A stretch of DNA of 64,000 nt from Immersiella caudata (Eukaryota > Ascomycota > Sordariomycetes > Sordariales > Lasiosphaeriaceae). Made by a program: the position numbers and the translations under genes. Under the pieces are notes generated by a model that worked only from the letters and a program-made list of their open reading frames with translations, made no database searches and was not told where the DNA came from. The stretch is from the NCBI GenBank assembly GCA_030512335.1, contig JAULSU010000004.1, forward strand, positions 3,658,001 to 3,722,000. The letters run 5' to 3'. Within the stretch, counting starts at the first letter, position 1; the number at the start of each line of letters is the position of its first letter. This document shows, piece by piece, positions 33,875-45,950 of the stretch.

Positions 33875-36656
33875 TCAATCGACAACCAGTCCCTCCAGCA
33901 CTCGCAATGCTCTTGATCCTTCGTTCTCAAAGGCCGACACCATAGCCTCACACTCGTGCTTGAGCTTCTGCTCTGCCTGCCCAGCGTTGTGGTAGATCCA
34001 CTCCTCCACCGTCATCCGCTTCTCGGGGCTTGTAAGCTCACTCCCCTTGCGTAAAAGCTTGGCGATCCCATTCTCCTTTTCTTCGGTAGGGGAGAAGATC
34101 ATGTCTAGATCAACAGCTGTCCAGGGGGTTGTGCTTTGCAGCCCTGCCACAACATTGCGCTTGGATGGGGAACCGCGCATCGGGGTAGCTGCGACGGGCG
34201 CCAGCACAACGCGCTTCGGCATGGCGCTGGCAGCCGGCTTGGAAGATGGCGGTTGGTTCTCCGCATCCGACGATTGCGGGGTTTGAGATGGAGACAATGT
34301 GGCCTGCTTGGCCGACGCAGACGGGGCATTATTTGCTCGAGGCGTTGCGGGCCGCTCAGAGTGGTCATCTGACTGCGGGGGTAGAGACGGGAGGGCCCTC
34401 GCAGGCCGTGGGATCGATGTGGGGCCTCGGTTCGCGGCTGTGGCCAGTGAGGGCGCAAACGTACGCACCGGAACTGGAGATGGCCTCGAAAGCGGCGACT
34501 GAGCAGTCACTGGCTTCCTAGAGATCTTGCCCGGCGTCTCCTGCGGCGCGGGGAAATGCTCGCCAGCACGATGTGACCCAATCTGCACCTCAATTTTCAC
34601 GGGGGTGCCAGATGATCGCCGAGGCTCTGGTTCTGCCACGGTGCCTTGAGAACTAGTCTTCCTCTTTGGTGGACGTCCCCTACCTCGCTTCTCTGGCTGG
34701 ACAGTCGCGGTGCTGGCGTCGGGATCCTGCGCCTCCTCGACTGCAGACCTAGCACCAGATTGACGTGATGGGTCTGCGGTGACCTTCGTGCTAGCGACGG
34801 TGATAAGTTTCGGTGCTGGAGCTGGCGCTGGCGCTCGGGTTGGTTCAGGGGCCGGAGCCGTAATTGCGGCTGGTTCGGCATCCTCCATCAGCTCGTCAAC
34901 TGGATCCGAAGAGGGCACTGGTTCCTTCACTTTCTTTGTCTGCTTTGAAACCTTGCGGGTACCACCAGCCTTGCGTCCCTTTTTCGGCAGCATTAGCTCT
35001 TCCGCGGGCGGGGGCTCTTGGGATGCAACTTCGGCTTCCAATGCCCTGAAATCTGCCTCTACTTCGGCCTCGTTTGGCTCAAGGGGCGTCGGGTCGAGCA
35101 TCGCGTACGCCTCGCTTTGCTGCTCCTTTTGGCTCTGCGTGTTCTTCTTCGATGCAGCGGCTTTCTTGGGCCGTCCCTTTGGAGGCGGAGGGGCCTGTCG
35201 TCTCTCCGAATCAGAATCAGCGGCGAGATCCTCAGTGTCCGTTAGTTGGCTCTCCAAGTCCGCCTGAAGTTGGCGATCAATTTCGGCATCATCCTTGATA
35301 TTGGCCCGGAGGGATGCAGTCGAAGCCTGTGACCTGAGCGAGGACTGCGAGACCTTTCGTGGTTTGGCAGCGGATGCTCTGCCCTTCTTCGTTGGCGGTT
35401 TGGCTGGTACAGCGTCGGCCATCTCCGTATCCTGGGAGACTGCGGGCGCCGCCGCCTGATCCACCGTATTCGCTCTCACTCTTGCGGCGCGCTTCTTTGG
35501 AGGTGGAGCATCGGCGTTGGTGGCCGCAGAGTCTTCTACGGCATCGCTGGCGCGCTTGCGTCCTCGTGCTGGCTTCGGTGGAGGCTCTTGGACTGGCTCA
35601 GGGGCATCTTCGAGAACCTCGACAGCTTCCTCCTTCTTCGCCCTCGTTTTCCGCGTCTTAGTGGCGGCCGCCTTCTTCCCCTTTGTCGCCTTCTTTCCGC
35701 CTTGTGTCATTGCAGATGCTGTTGTCATAATACTGTCGTCGTGGTTGGCGGTAATGTCGGCGATGGAGTGGCGATCGGACACTGCGGTTGCAACAGTCGC
35801 AACTGACTGAATCGAAAGTCGGGAGGCCTTGGAAACTCTAGCTGCCTTGGCCCTGCTCGCCTTCTTTGGTGGCGGGTACTGGCCGATGAGTTCAAAAAAC
35901 GCGCAGTCAGGGGAGCGCTTCTGGTGTTCCTCGCTGCACAGTGTTAGTGGCAATTAAACCGGCAGGGATGAAGAGTACCGACATTGGCTTGTCGCCAGCT
36001 TCCCATCCGTCGAGCGCAAGGTGACAATAAGCGCAGGTCGCCATGTCGTCGGATTCCAGGGTGGGGGTGTATTTCCAACCTGCCTCGGCGAGCTAAATAG
36101 TGTCAGGCGTGACTGCTCGGTTTCATGGGGGCGGTAGGCCTACCTGCTTGGTTTTGCACTTGAAGCCTTTCTTGGACTCGTAGGGCCACTTCCCTCCGAA
36201 CGTTTCCTTTCGCGCCTCGATCATGGCTGGATCCAGGGGGTGGACTTTCCCAAAGTCGCCCAGATCGACCTCAATCGCAGCCATTATTGCCCAACCACAA
36301 GTCGGGGAATGTTTTAGGTGCTCCTCTAATGGCTTGTCATCTTCCTCCCAACCGTCGAGCGACTTATCGCACAGAAAACAGACGACATTGTCCGGGCTGC
36401 CAGGAAACGGCTCGAAGAAGAAACCGGCTCTCGCAAGCTATTTGGAGCTTGTCAGTATCACGCCTTCGATAAACCGCAGCGCACTCGAATAACTCACATC
36501 CACGGGCGAGAGCGATCTGTGCGGCCAGTGCAATGCTTTGGGGGCGCGCGAGCTCGCGTTCGACGCCCTACGTTTGGTGACGGGCTGTGCGCCCTGGAAG
36601 GAGGCCAGACGGTTCTCGTACACATAATATCGATCCTCCGGACTGGTCAATGCCAT
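33875..36656 (-). CDS. bir1: Chromosomal passenger protein Bir1 (survivin family, two BIR domains)
   Basis: Predicted protein of about 873 residues. Bir1 is the survivin-like subunit of the Aurora B complex at centromeres and the spindle midzone. Exons: 36656-36498, 36437-36144, 36092-35979 and 35929-33875. BIR 1 (ALHWPH...DNVVCFLCDKSLDGW...EEHLKHSPTCGW) and BIR 2 (AGWKYTP...MATCAYCHLALDGW...EHQKRSPDCAFF) each keep the CCHC zinc ligands. A long basic, AT-hook-like and Pro/Ser-rich middle (GRGRPPKRK) follows. The conserved C-terminal helix (EEWIYHNAGQAEQKLKHECEAM) is the segment that contacts INCENP/borealin. The third intron can be spliced in two frame-preserving ways (35930-35978, or 35934-35982), changing MS to IE in BIR 2. 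I list the first. Confidence 0.93.
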
Positions 36657-38551
36657 CTTTGAGGCGCGAAGCCTTTGGCTTCGTTGGACGCCGGCGGGAC
36701 GGGAAGAGGGACCTTGGGAGCGCGCGGGGGCAGGCGCGTTGTTCGGATTCGAGATGCAAATGAGGTGGAGCGTTCAGAACAGGTAAACCATGCTCTCTAT
36801 TCTGGGGAGCAATTTCGTAGAAAATCAATGCTTGCGGGCGCTGGTCGCGATATGATGCGGATAGATCAAGTCCTGGTTTGTAGGTGGAGGGGAAGATGAA
36901 AGGCGCCGTTTCCAAAACCCGTAGCGCGATGACGATTGGTTGGCTCTGTCGCGTTTGTTTACTTCGCTGCCTGTGGCTCGAGCCCAGGTCTCAACGACCT
37001 GCGAAAGTGGGGCGACTGAAACCCCACAACGAGCGCACACGCGAAATACCTGGCCAAACCAAACAGTTCGCATTGTCATGATTCGTACAGTGGCCCTTTC
37101 ATGATGCTGGCAGTAAAAATGGCAATTAAATAGAATATATCATGCCTTCAGCTGCGCTACCGAGATTGTTCCCAGCAACGATAAAAAGGTTTCCTGGGTT
37201 AGGGTTGGGCGTGGTGAGCTATGCCGATTCAGGGGCACCGAGCTCATTCTTCAACCATGGTGTCAACATGGGAGATTCAAATCCAATCTTGAAGATCGCA
37301 GAGGCGTTCGCGACGAAACCCCCCCCCCCTCAAAAAAAAAACAGCCATGCGGAAGCCGCATCTTGTTCTAGCTTCGTGGTGACCATCATCTCGGGGTACC
37401 TGGCGGCGCCTCATCCTAATATGACTCCGAGCTAATGGTCTGGCTACGATAGTCAAGGTTCTCCGCGGCTCACACCGTTGCCTGATGCCCGTGGTCGCGC
37501 CCAGCTTCGGATTCGCATTCCTTCGAAATTCCGATGTTAGGTCCGTTTAAGAGCCCGATAGAGCACTAGAAGGAGAGAACAGTGGACGGCAGGCAGGGAA
37601 GCGGCCGCGAGAATGGTGCGAGTAACATGGAATCAGGGGCACACCCTTATGTTGGCTTAGGGTTCCCAGCTCTGGGGAAGCGCATTCGGAGTTGACTTTC
37701 CAACGTCTGTGCTTGCCATCGTACCCACCTCTCACCGTCATAGGCAGCAAACGGAGTCGGGAGCACACTCACAAACGAGGGCCGCTGAAAATGTTCGGTG
37801 CGGCTCAACGCTCCTTCCCTTGTACCCTAGGGTCTTTTTTCCCTGCAGAATTTTAGGTATGATACTCCCCGGTGGTCTCCTGTGTCTCGGGGTAACCTAG
37901 GACCGGGCATGATGCAAGATTAAGTGCTTCTGGAGAAGCCAGGAATAGAGTTTAGCGCATTTTGTTGCCACCGAACATTGGATTCAGGACAAGCACATTG
38001 CAGAAAAGCCATGCCCCACCGAGGACCGTCGACGCCGAAAAAGAAGCCCGTCGACAGAGCTCTGGAAGCGTGTTTGCGGCCGCGGCCGCGGCCCCAGATC
38101 ACGATGGAGTCAACCCGATCGCATCGAGCGCAGATCCTGGGCTTGCAATGGCACAGGAGACTTGTCAATGCGAGCGAGGGGGGCTGATCCCGGAGGCACC
38201 GGCCGGATGGGTCTGAAGACGCCCCCGAGAACGGCGCTTGCCCCATGGTTCAACTCAGGTTCATGACTCGGCCTTCCCCATGGTCCCGCAAACTCCCCGG
38301 ACTATATCTCGCCCGTTTACCCTCTCCCCTTCGTTCAGACGATCCTACCCACGATCCGCCATCTCTTCCGCCTGTCTTCTCATTCTCTCGCGGACCAGCT
38401 GGTGTGTCCTTGTGCAGTCAAGTACCCAGCGCTGCCTGTCCCGTCTCCCCCGCGTCGCTCCTCCCGGAAGCTGACCCCGAAGCGCCAAACCCGCCCGGAG
38501 GTGACGACTCGCGCACCTCTCGACACAGGTCATCCCCGCTGAGGCAACAGG
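36657..38551. other. Divergent intergenic region bir1 to amino-acid transporter
   Basis: 1.9 kb without a supportable gene. It contains a homopolymer junction (C10 then A10 around 37321-37340) and one GGGTTAGGG-like box near 37197. The last 400 bp are pyrimidine-rich and probably carry the 5' leader of the transporter gene. Several short upstream frames there could be uORFs. Confidence 0.45.
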
Positions 38552-40088
38552 ATGGAGTACAGCAAAGACGTTGAACGGCAGCTGGCCGACAACGAGAAGG
38601 GCGTCTACGGTAGCAAGAACGCCAGCGATGCCTCGACTGCCTGTCTTGAGTCGGGCGTCCTTCCAGTCACCGGTGCGAAGCCCTACCGTCCTGAGTCCGG
38701 AGAGGTTGGCGAAGTCCGCGATGTCAGCCCCGACTTTCTCAGGCAAAAGGAGGCCGAAGGCCAGGCCAACTTCAAGCGTTTGGGGTGGAAGCGCCTAACA
38801 ATTGTCCTCATCGTCGAGGCTGTCGCCCTCGGAAGTCTTAGTCTCCCCGCCGCCTTCGCAACGCTTGGTATGGTCGCTGGTGTCCTTTGCTCCGTTGGTC
38901 TCGGAATTGCCGCCGTTTACAGCAGTTATGTTGTCGGCCAGCTCAAGCTCAAGTACCCGGAAATCTCGCACTACGCTGACGCCGGCCGCCTCATGTTCGG
39001 AAAATGGGGCTACGAAATCTTTGGCTTCATGTTCACCCTACAGCTCATCTTCATTGTCGGCTCCCACATCCTCACTGGCACCATCATGTGGAACAACCTT
39101 ACTGGTGGTGGAAACGGCACCTGCGCCATCGCCTTTGGTGTTGTCTCGGCTATCATTCTCTTTATCCTTGCCATCCCTCCAAGCTTCGCGGAAGTGGCCA
39201 TTCTCGGATACATCGACTTCGCCTCGATTCTGGGGGCCATTGGCATTACCATTATTGGCACCGGTATCCGCTCACATCAGCAAGAGGGGGGTCTCGATGC
39301 TGTCTACTGGTCCGCATGGCCCAAGCCGGGCGTGTCCCTGCACGAGGCCTTCATTGCCATCTGCAACATCGTCTTTGCTTACAGCTTTGCCCTCTGCCAG
39401 TTCAGCTTCATGGACGAAATGCACACGCCGAGGGACTTCTCCAAGAGCATCGTGGCGCTCGGTGGCATTGAGATTGTCCTTTACACCCTGACTGGCGCGC
39501 TGATCTACTCCTTCGTTGGTGTCGACGTTGCGTCTCCAGCACTGCTCTCTGCTGGCCACACTCTCTCCAAGGTCGCGTTCGGCATTGCCTTGCCCGTCAT
39601 CTTCATCTCTGGCAGCATCAACACCGTCGTCGTCGGCCGCTACATTCATGGGAGAGTCTTTAAGAACTCCATCATTCGCTTCATCAACACACCTAAGGGC
39701 TGGGGCACTTGGTTAGCTCTCGATGCCATCATCACCCTCATCGCCTGGATTGTTGCGGAAGCCATTCCGTTCTTCTCGCCCCTCCTCGCCATCAGCTCTT
39801 CGCTCTTCATCTCGGGTTTCACATTTTACCTCCCTTCCATCATGTGGTTCATGTTCATCAAGGAAGGGAAGTGGTATGAGCGAAGGAACTGGGCCTGCGC
39901 TGCTGCCAATACTATTTGCTTCACCATTGGCATGATCGTGCTTGGCCTTGGAACTTATTCTGCCATCAAAGATATCGTAAGGGAACCTCTGCTTTGTATC
40001 CACAACTACCTGCTAACATATTTCTCAGATGGTTCGCTATGCAGATGGCCTTCAGTCGTCGCCCTTCAGCTGCATTGCCCCTTCTTAA
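38552..40088 (+). CDS. Neutral amino-acid transporter, AAAP family (N-system/Mtr type)
   Basis: Predicted 494-residue plasma-membrane amino-acid/proton symporter of the amino acid/auxin permease family, close in style to Neurospora Mtr. A hydrophilic N terminus of about 75 residues precedes about 11 membrane helices. Characteristic blocks are KRLTIVLIVEAVALGSLSLP, SSYVVGQLKLKYPEISHYADAG, FAYSFALCQFSFMDEM and the MHTPRDFSKS loop. Exon 1 (38552-39976) joins across a 52-nt GT-AG intron with a CTAAC branch site to a short last exon encoding MVRYADGLQSSPFSCIAPS. That tail is usual in this family. The ATG follows a long pyrimidine-rich leader. Substrate range is inferred from family only. Confidence 0.93.
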
Positions 40089-40600
40089 TTTCTATCTCGG
40101 GTAGGCTCTCGACAGGCCTTGGGAATCAGGCTGGCGTCTTCGGAGGGGTATTGCATTTATCATGACAATTGGTGTTGGGTACGATAACAGGTTGCGTCTT
40201 GACTTTTGGGTTGGATGAATCGGCCATCCATGATTGCTTGTTGTGTTTGCTATCCCTTTCATTTTCCTCTTCAGCTTTCCTTGGCTTCCAGGGAACTCAT
40301 GGTTTGTTTTACTAGTACAGAGTCTTCGATATACACATATGTATTACTAGTCTCTCTTGAATTCGTAATGAAAGAAATACCCAATCATGCATCGTGGTGA
40401 CGATATCGTTACACTGATCGAGAAAGCCATACAGACGAGGTGCCCGATTTCTACAGTGGGCAAACCAAAAAATCCCAACTATCCACCTTTTGTCGAATGT
40501 TGGGGCGCATTTTGCATCAATCTCTCTGCCCAAAGAAGGAAAAAAAAAACGAGAACCCCCTCCACCAACTTTCCAGCCCTATGTCAAACCCTAACTGATA
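40089..40600. other. Intergenic region transporter to tRNA gene
   Basis: Non-coding 3' flank of the transporter gene. It holds an A10 run near 40538-40547 and a telobox-like AAACCCTAA at 40586-40594. Confidence 0.45.
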
Positions 40601-40623
40601 TTGACCCCTTAAAAAGGGGTCAA
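40601..40623. repeat. Perfect 10-bp-arm palindrome just 3' of tRNA-Glu
   Basis: TTGACCCCTT, a 3-base loop, then AAGGGGTCAA. On the tRNA strand it begins about 9 bases past the mature 3' end and brings T-runs (TTTTT) both before and within the hairpin. These are suitable as RNA polymerase III terminators. It could equally be a remnant of an insertion next to the tRNA. Confidence 0.75.
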
Positions 40624-40631
40624 AAATGAAC

Positions 40632-40702
40632 TCGGGAACGGGGAATCGAACCCCGGGCTGCTGAGTGAGAGTCAGCGATGTTAGCCACTACACCATACCC
40701 GA
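40632..40702 (-). tRNA. tRNA-Glu (anticodon CTC)
   Basis: A 71-base cloverleaf on the minus strand. The acceptor stem opens TCGGGTA and closes TTCCCGA (one mismatch at the sixth pair). The D-arm contains TGGTGTAGTGGCTAAC, which includes the A-box. The anticodon arm GCTGA-CTCTCAC-TCAGC gives CUC. The T-arm GGGG-TTCGATT-CCCC holds the B-box GGTTCGATTCC. There is no intron. A TTTTT tract follows within ten bases of the 3' end. The D-arm and T-arm closely match eukaryotic tRNA-Glu. Confidence 0.93.
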
Positions 40703-41163
40703 TTCTCATTTGTTGAACTTCCACTCTGCAATTTGCTACTATGTCCTTTGTTCATCTTCCCGTTATGTCGGCGGAGATACCAAACCCGAACGCCCACCAC
40801 GCCAGGGGCAGACCCTGCACCGGATTGCGATGTTGGCACTAGCTGATCTGGGGCCGGCTTGGCTCGGATAGGCCGGGTGGGCATGATCAGCCTCCCGTCG
40901 ATCCAAAACTGGCGATCCCGACTGCCGAGGATTCTAGAATTGCTCATCTCGAGGAGTGGTAGATAACTTGCCTCTGTGCAAGGGAAATCTAGGTGCGTTC
41001 CCCTGAAGGCTCAGGAAGAAACAGTGACAATATTTTGGGGAGACATGATTGGGCAGAGCTCTCTTTTTTAATTCATTTTCTACGACTCTGCAGAATATAT
41101 GCTAAGGTGAGCTACCCTCGCGCGAAATATTTCTGCTTTTATCTGTTCACTTCAAGCGGTTGT
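40703..41163. other. Intergenic region tRNA-Glu to M3 peptidase
   Basis: Non-coding. It includes the 5' flank of the tRNA gene and the 3' flank of the peptidase gene. No feature was recognised. Confidence 0.45.
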
Positions 41164-43678
41164 TTACTTCTCCAGGCCGAGCTCCTTGTAGAAGGCTTCC
41201 GAGTTCGGTTTCCGGCCCAGGAACTGCTCCAATGTGAGCATCTCGTCCTGCGATCCGCCCCTCTCGAGAACGGTGTGCCTGTAACGGCGGCCCTGCACCT
41301 TGTCCATCGGGTTGGCCTTAAAGACCGAATAGAACATGTCGGTAGAGTAGACCTGGGACGAGAGGTAACCGTAATAACCGGCGTCGTAGCCGCCAATCAA
41401 GTGGCCGAAGGTTGCTTGTCCGTTACCCCAGTTGCTGCTTTCATGTTAGCAAGCTCTCTGCCCGTCGCGGTGAGCTACTTACCCAGACTCGCCCTGCGAC
41501 TCAGGGCCCTTGATACCGCTAATCTCAAGGCGGAGCTCGTTGTAGGTCTTGCTGATATCCATGGCCTCCAAATCCGCATGGTTCTTGGGCGTGTGCACAG
41601 TCATGTCAAAGAGACCGAAGTGCAGTTGGCGCAGGTTGAAGAGCGCATCGTTGACGTGCTTGGTTGCGATGAGCTTCTCGATGAGATCGTCCGGAATTTG
41701 GGCCCCGGTTTCGTAGTGGCTGCTCAGCGCCTTGAGCTGTGCGGGCGTCCAGCACCAGTTCTCTAACATCTGGCTAGGGGCCTCGACAAAGTCTCTAACC
41801 GTGGAGGTACCATGAAACCTGGCGTATTTTGTGCGGCCAGCCAGATCGTGAATACCGTGACCCAGCTCGTGGAACAACGTGACGACCTCATCATGCTTCA
41901 ATAGCGATGGTTTCTTCGGCGTCGGTTTGCTGAAGTTGCACACTAGAGAGGTTGCGGGGTAGTGCCTCGTTCCGTCGGCCTTGACGAAACCCGGCTGGAG
42001 GTTGAAGTTGGCGGCGTGGCCGTACTTTCCAGGACGAGGGTGAAGATCCAGGTAGAGGTAGCCCACGAAATCCTCTCCCTCGGTTGCATCGTTCCAGACA
42101 CTGAAAATGACGACATCCTCATGCCAGGAGATGTCCTCTGCCTTTCCGGTAGGGGAGAGGCGCTTGCGGTCCTCGGGCGTCAACTCGACGAAGACGAGGC
42201 CAAACAGCTCCTCAAAGATCTTGAGCATGCCTGCCACCGTCGGTTTGATGGGGAAGTACTCTGCAATAGCGTTCTCGTCAATGCTGTACTCCTCCTCCAC
42301 CATCAGGCGGTCGTAGAAGCGGTGGTCCCAGAGGTAATAATTGCCGTCAAAAGGCAAACCTCGGGCTTCGTGGTCCTTCTTCTTCAAGGCCAGGAGATGT
42401 TCAATCTCCTTGGCGCCTCCAGCAACGAGGCGTGACTTGAGGTCGCCGAGGAAGTCAAGGACTGTGGCAGGGGTCTTGGCCATCTTATCCTCGATCCTGA
42501 ACGAGGCGTGGTCCGGGTAACCAAGGAGACGAGCAGCCTCATCTCTGAGAAGGATCGTCTCCCTGAATAGCTCCACGTTTTGGTTGCACTACAGCGAAAT
42601 GGTCAGCGGAACTCCCACACGCAGCCTCGCTTGTACAAATTACCTTGTTCTCGTTCTGGACAAACACCTTCTTCCGCGTCTCAGGGTTTTTGGCGAACTT
42701 CAACGTGGGGAAGAGATCGGGGTACTTGAAGGAGAGCCTCAGCTTGCCCTCGTTCTCGCCGGTGCCCTTCTCGAGTCCATCCAGGACGTCCTGCGGGGCT
42801 CCGTCAAGCTCCGCCAAGGTAAACCAGATACCTCCGTTCTCCTCGTTCAGGTTCTTTTGGAACTCAATTGAGATCTGGCTGAGGCGTTTCTTGATCTCCT
42901 TGAAACGATCCCGCTTCTCGCCCGCAGGGAGTCCCAGCCCGTTCTTGATGTAGCTCTTCCGCTCCTTCTCCAAAAGAAGTGCGCTCTCGGACGAATCGAG
43001 GCCGGCACTCTTGGCCAGCGTTTCGTCGATCAGTCGATCCTTGTCCTTCTCCTTGCTCTCGGACAGCCCGCTGCTCTGGTAGACGGCGTCGACCAAGTGG
43101 AATACGTCCTCGCGCATGGCGCACTCGATGCCAAACTCGTCCATGACCTTCTCGGCTTCGGTACTGGCATCTCGCAGCTCGGAGTCTCCGCTGACATACT
43201 GGTAGAAACCGAGAATGCGGGCACTCAACGAGCCGGCGTTCTCGTCTTCGATCTGAGGGCGCAGAACCGAGTCGAACGATGCGGCCTTGGGGTTCTCGGC
43301 GGGCTTGATCTCAGTGACCAGCCTGTCAAGCAGCGTGCGGGTCTTGTCGCACAAGACCTTGGAGTCGGCGACAATGCTCTCCTTGGTGCCCGTGAAGAGA
43401 GGCGGGGCCTGGGGCGGGTCCTGGAACTTGGCCATGTTGATGGACGGGTGGCTCAGCAAGAGGCCGCTGCCCGACGTCGACGAGGTAGAAGAGGGCCGCG
43501 CGAGGGCTCCTCCGACAGGTTTCTGCGGTTGTGCGTGCCTAATGCGGCCGAAGAGATGTGTCAGGCGAGGAAGCACGCGGGGGGCCGCCAGTGTGACGGT
43601 GAAGACGGAAAATATGACGAGCGAGAAAAGCACAAGGACGGGAACCCGTCGCTTCGGGGAGGAGATCGATGGCGCCAC
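41164..43678 (-). CDS. M3 family zinc oligopeptidase (thimet/saccharolysin-like)
   Basis: Predicted 803-residue metallopeptidase that trims short peptides (saccharolysin/Prd1, thimet oligopeptidase group). The zinc motif HELGH is at 585-589 in FHELGHGIHDL, and the third ligand Glu614 is in FVEAPSQMLENW. FHGTSTVRDF and GYDAGYYGYLSSQVYS are family-specific substrate-site blocks. Exons are 43678-42644, 42588-41483 and 41434-41164, with GT-AG introns of 55 and 48 nt. The long form starts with a hydrophobic segment (VPVLVLFSLVIFSVFTVTL) after MAPSISSPKRR, unusual for this mostly cytosolic family. An in-frame ATG at 43435 (MAKFQDPPQ) would give a 722-residue form without it. Both starts are plausible; the membrane-anchored form is a prediction only. 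Confidence 0.92.
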
Positions 43679-44563
43679 GGTGAAGACGGGGGGAGGTTCA
43701 GTAGGACGAGGTTGGGCCCACAGAGGGAGCTATTATGCAACGACGTCAGGCTGCCTGTGAGACGGGTATGCCTGTCGTTTGCGGGGCGCGTGAGGCAGAC
43801 CAGAGAGGTGCCCGCTCAAGTGCGGGGGAGAACAGCTGGTTGGTTGGGAGATGCAGGACGCGGGGCAAGCAACACGGCGCACGGCTGGTCTGCAAGTACC
43901 CTGCTAGGTTCTTCTTGGGGATATTGAGCTGCCGCTCGAAAGGGAATTTCACTGGGGAGAGAGATTGAGGCAGACTTCAAGGTTGTTGGATGGAAACGGT
44001 TCGGGAAGGCGCCGTGTCCCAACGGTGGTCTTTTGACTAGGTTCAGCTGCCGAAACAGTTTGAGCCCGTGCGCCCCGCCTGCCAACCCGGCACAGCAATC
44101 GCCTCGAAATGGAGGGGTAGTTTAAGCCCATAGAGGAGCGGTCACAACACCATTCCTTGCGCCGGCCAAGATAACGAATTCAACTCGTATCTCTTCGCTG
44201 GCTATGGAGAATGTCGCGCGGCCACCAGTGGAGTGTAAACCGCTCGCCCTGCGTCACCGTCACCGGGCAAAGGACAGATAGCGGGTAACTGAACACGCAT
44301 CTGATCACACTTGGCATCACGGACACAAATTGTGAAAGCCTCTTCCCATTGTGCAATTCGCAGCCCTGAATGCGCGGCAACGAGCCAGTCCAATCCGGCG
44401 ATCCATATTCCCAAATACAATACATCTCAGAGACTCCAACGCCAGCCGTCATTATGCAATGTCCACGATGGCGCAATCTCCATCCTCCATGCGGATAAAT
44501 CCTCCTCTTCCTTCAAGGAAGCTGTCCCAACCCCTTCACAAACGCCGGCCTCTCGATTGACCT
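43679..44563. other. Intergenic region M3 peptidase to Cdc4-like gene
   Basis: Contains the peptidase promoter and the 3' flank of the light-chain gene. Frames are short with no protein match. Confidence 0.45.
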
Positions 44564-45130
44564 CTAGTTGGCAAGGATGGTTCGGACGAGTTCTGGGGAC
44601 GCGTGGTTAGCCGTACGCCTGCATATGCTTAATTTCCAAAACTGGTCACATACCTGTGTAGTTGACCTGCCCGGAGCTGGTGTCTACAGCCTTGAGAAGC
44701 TCGTCTACCTCCTCGTCTGTCATCTTCTCGCCCAGGTTCGTTAGAATGTACTTGAGCTGGCCCACGCCGATGTAGCCCGTCATGTCCTTGTCGAATACTT
44801 GGAAGCCACGGCAATACTCTTCAGGCTCGCCGGGGTCACGGAAGCCGCCTGGTCGGTTGAGAATACGCTGGAAGGTCTCGAAGTCGACTGCGGGGGGGGG
44901 GCAGAATGTTAGCATAACCCCCTGCTTCTCTCACCGGGCCGCAACTTACAGTCACCGCCGACGTTCTTCTCCAAGTCGCGAATTTCCGACAATGTCGGGT
45001 TCTGCCCACAGGCGCGGAGGAGGTCTCCCAAGCTGTCAAGGGCGACGCGGCCGTTTCCGCGCTTGTCGAAGAGGGAAAAGGCCTCCTTGTAGTTGGTCGA
45101 AGCCTGTGCGTCGAACGTGTTAGATGCCAT
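44564..45130 (-). CDS. Myosin essential light chain, Cdc4-like EF-hand protein
   Basis: Predicted 147-residue calmodulin-fold protein, the size of fission yeast Cdc4 (141). Cdc4 binds IQ motifs of type II and V myosins and builds the cytokinetic ring. Exons are 45130-44950, 44887-44654 and 44592-44564, separated by introns of 62 and 61 nt. EF-hand-like loops are degenerate: FDKRGNGRVALDS in the first and FDKDMTGYIGVGQL in the third. The LGEKMTDEEVDELLK helix is typical of light chains and calmodulin. The tiny last exon (ELVRTILAN) is needed to complete the fourth EF-hand helix. The first intron ends in a C10 run before CGCAG. Calmodulin itself is excluded by the poor calcium ligands. Confidence 0.9.
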
Positions 45131-45950
45131 TGTTTTACGATCTGTACGCTCGAAACCGATCCACAATCAATGCAATATGAGAGCCAGCCGGGCGTAAAGG
45201 AATCCGTTGGTGGGGCGTAAGAGTCTGTTCGTAGCCACGGCGCAGCGAAGAGCGGAGTTGGGAACTCGGGCGTTGCAAAAGCGTGCGGGGAGGGCGAGGC
45301 TTTGATCGTTGGGAATGGAGGTGAAGTTCCAAAGCGTTGAGGTTCTTGCTTCGCCGGTCTCCTGTTTTGCTGCTGATCGCGTGCGCGCGGGCAGATGCGC
45401 TAAAAATCGGCGTTTTTAAGTGGCCGATAGGGCGCTCTTCTGCGTTGTTGGAGCTCTGCCGACACGGGCAACCATGGGGCTCCCTGCGCGGGCATGGTCG
45501 TGGCAAGAATGGACGGGTGTGGATGAAATGCGGCACTCACCATTTTAAAGGTATGCGATGCGTCGAGAAAACGGCGAGGCTGGAATACGCGATGACGATG
45601 GCAGGTCTGACGCTATTCAGAGAGAGAGCTGTGGAGAAGTGGGAAGATGCGAGGCGGTTCTTTTTCTGTTGTCAAGCAGGTGGGCAGCAAAGGCCTGGCT
45701 TGGTTGATGGTCTGTGCCTTCATGCACCAAACCGCGTCTCCAGGGGCAACGCCGGATTGGCTGTCAGCGCCCTCTGGCCGTGGGTTCATTTGCCCCGCCT
45801 TGCATCGGCTTTACCAATTGAATCTTGTTCTCTACGGCCAGACCAGAATAAAGCAATGAAAGACGAGACGTCGATGGCCGAAATATGCAGGTTGAGCGGT
45901 GTGTGTTGTCGTCAAAAGCGGTAGTCTACCACCTCTTAACCATTCTTATC
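45131..45950. other. Intergenic region Cdc4-like gene to methyltransferase
   Basis: Non-coding. It contains the upstream region of the light-chain gene and the 3' flank of the methyltransferase. A plus-strand frame at 45337-45924 has no domain and is a chance frame. Confidence 0.45.

Noticed and set aside
37190..37215. GGGTTAGGG-like boxes (also near 50030 and 53988) as interstitial telomere repeats
   Set aside because: Single isolated matches, not tandem arrays.
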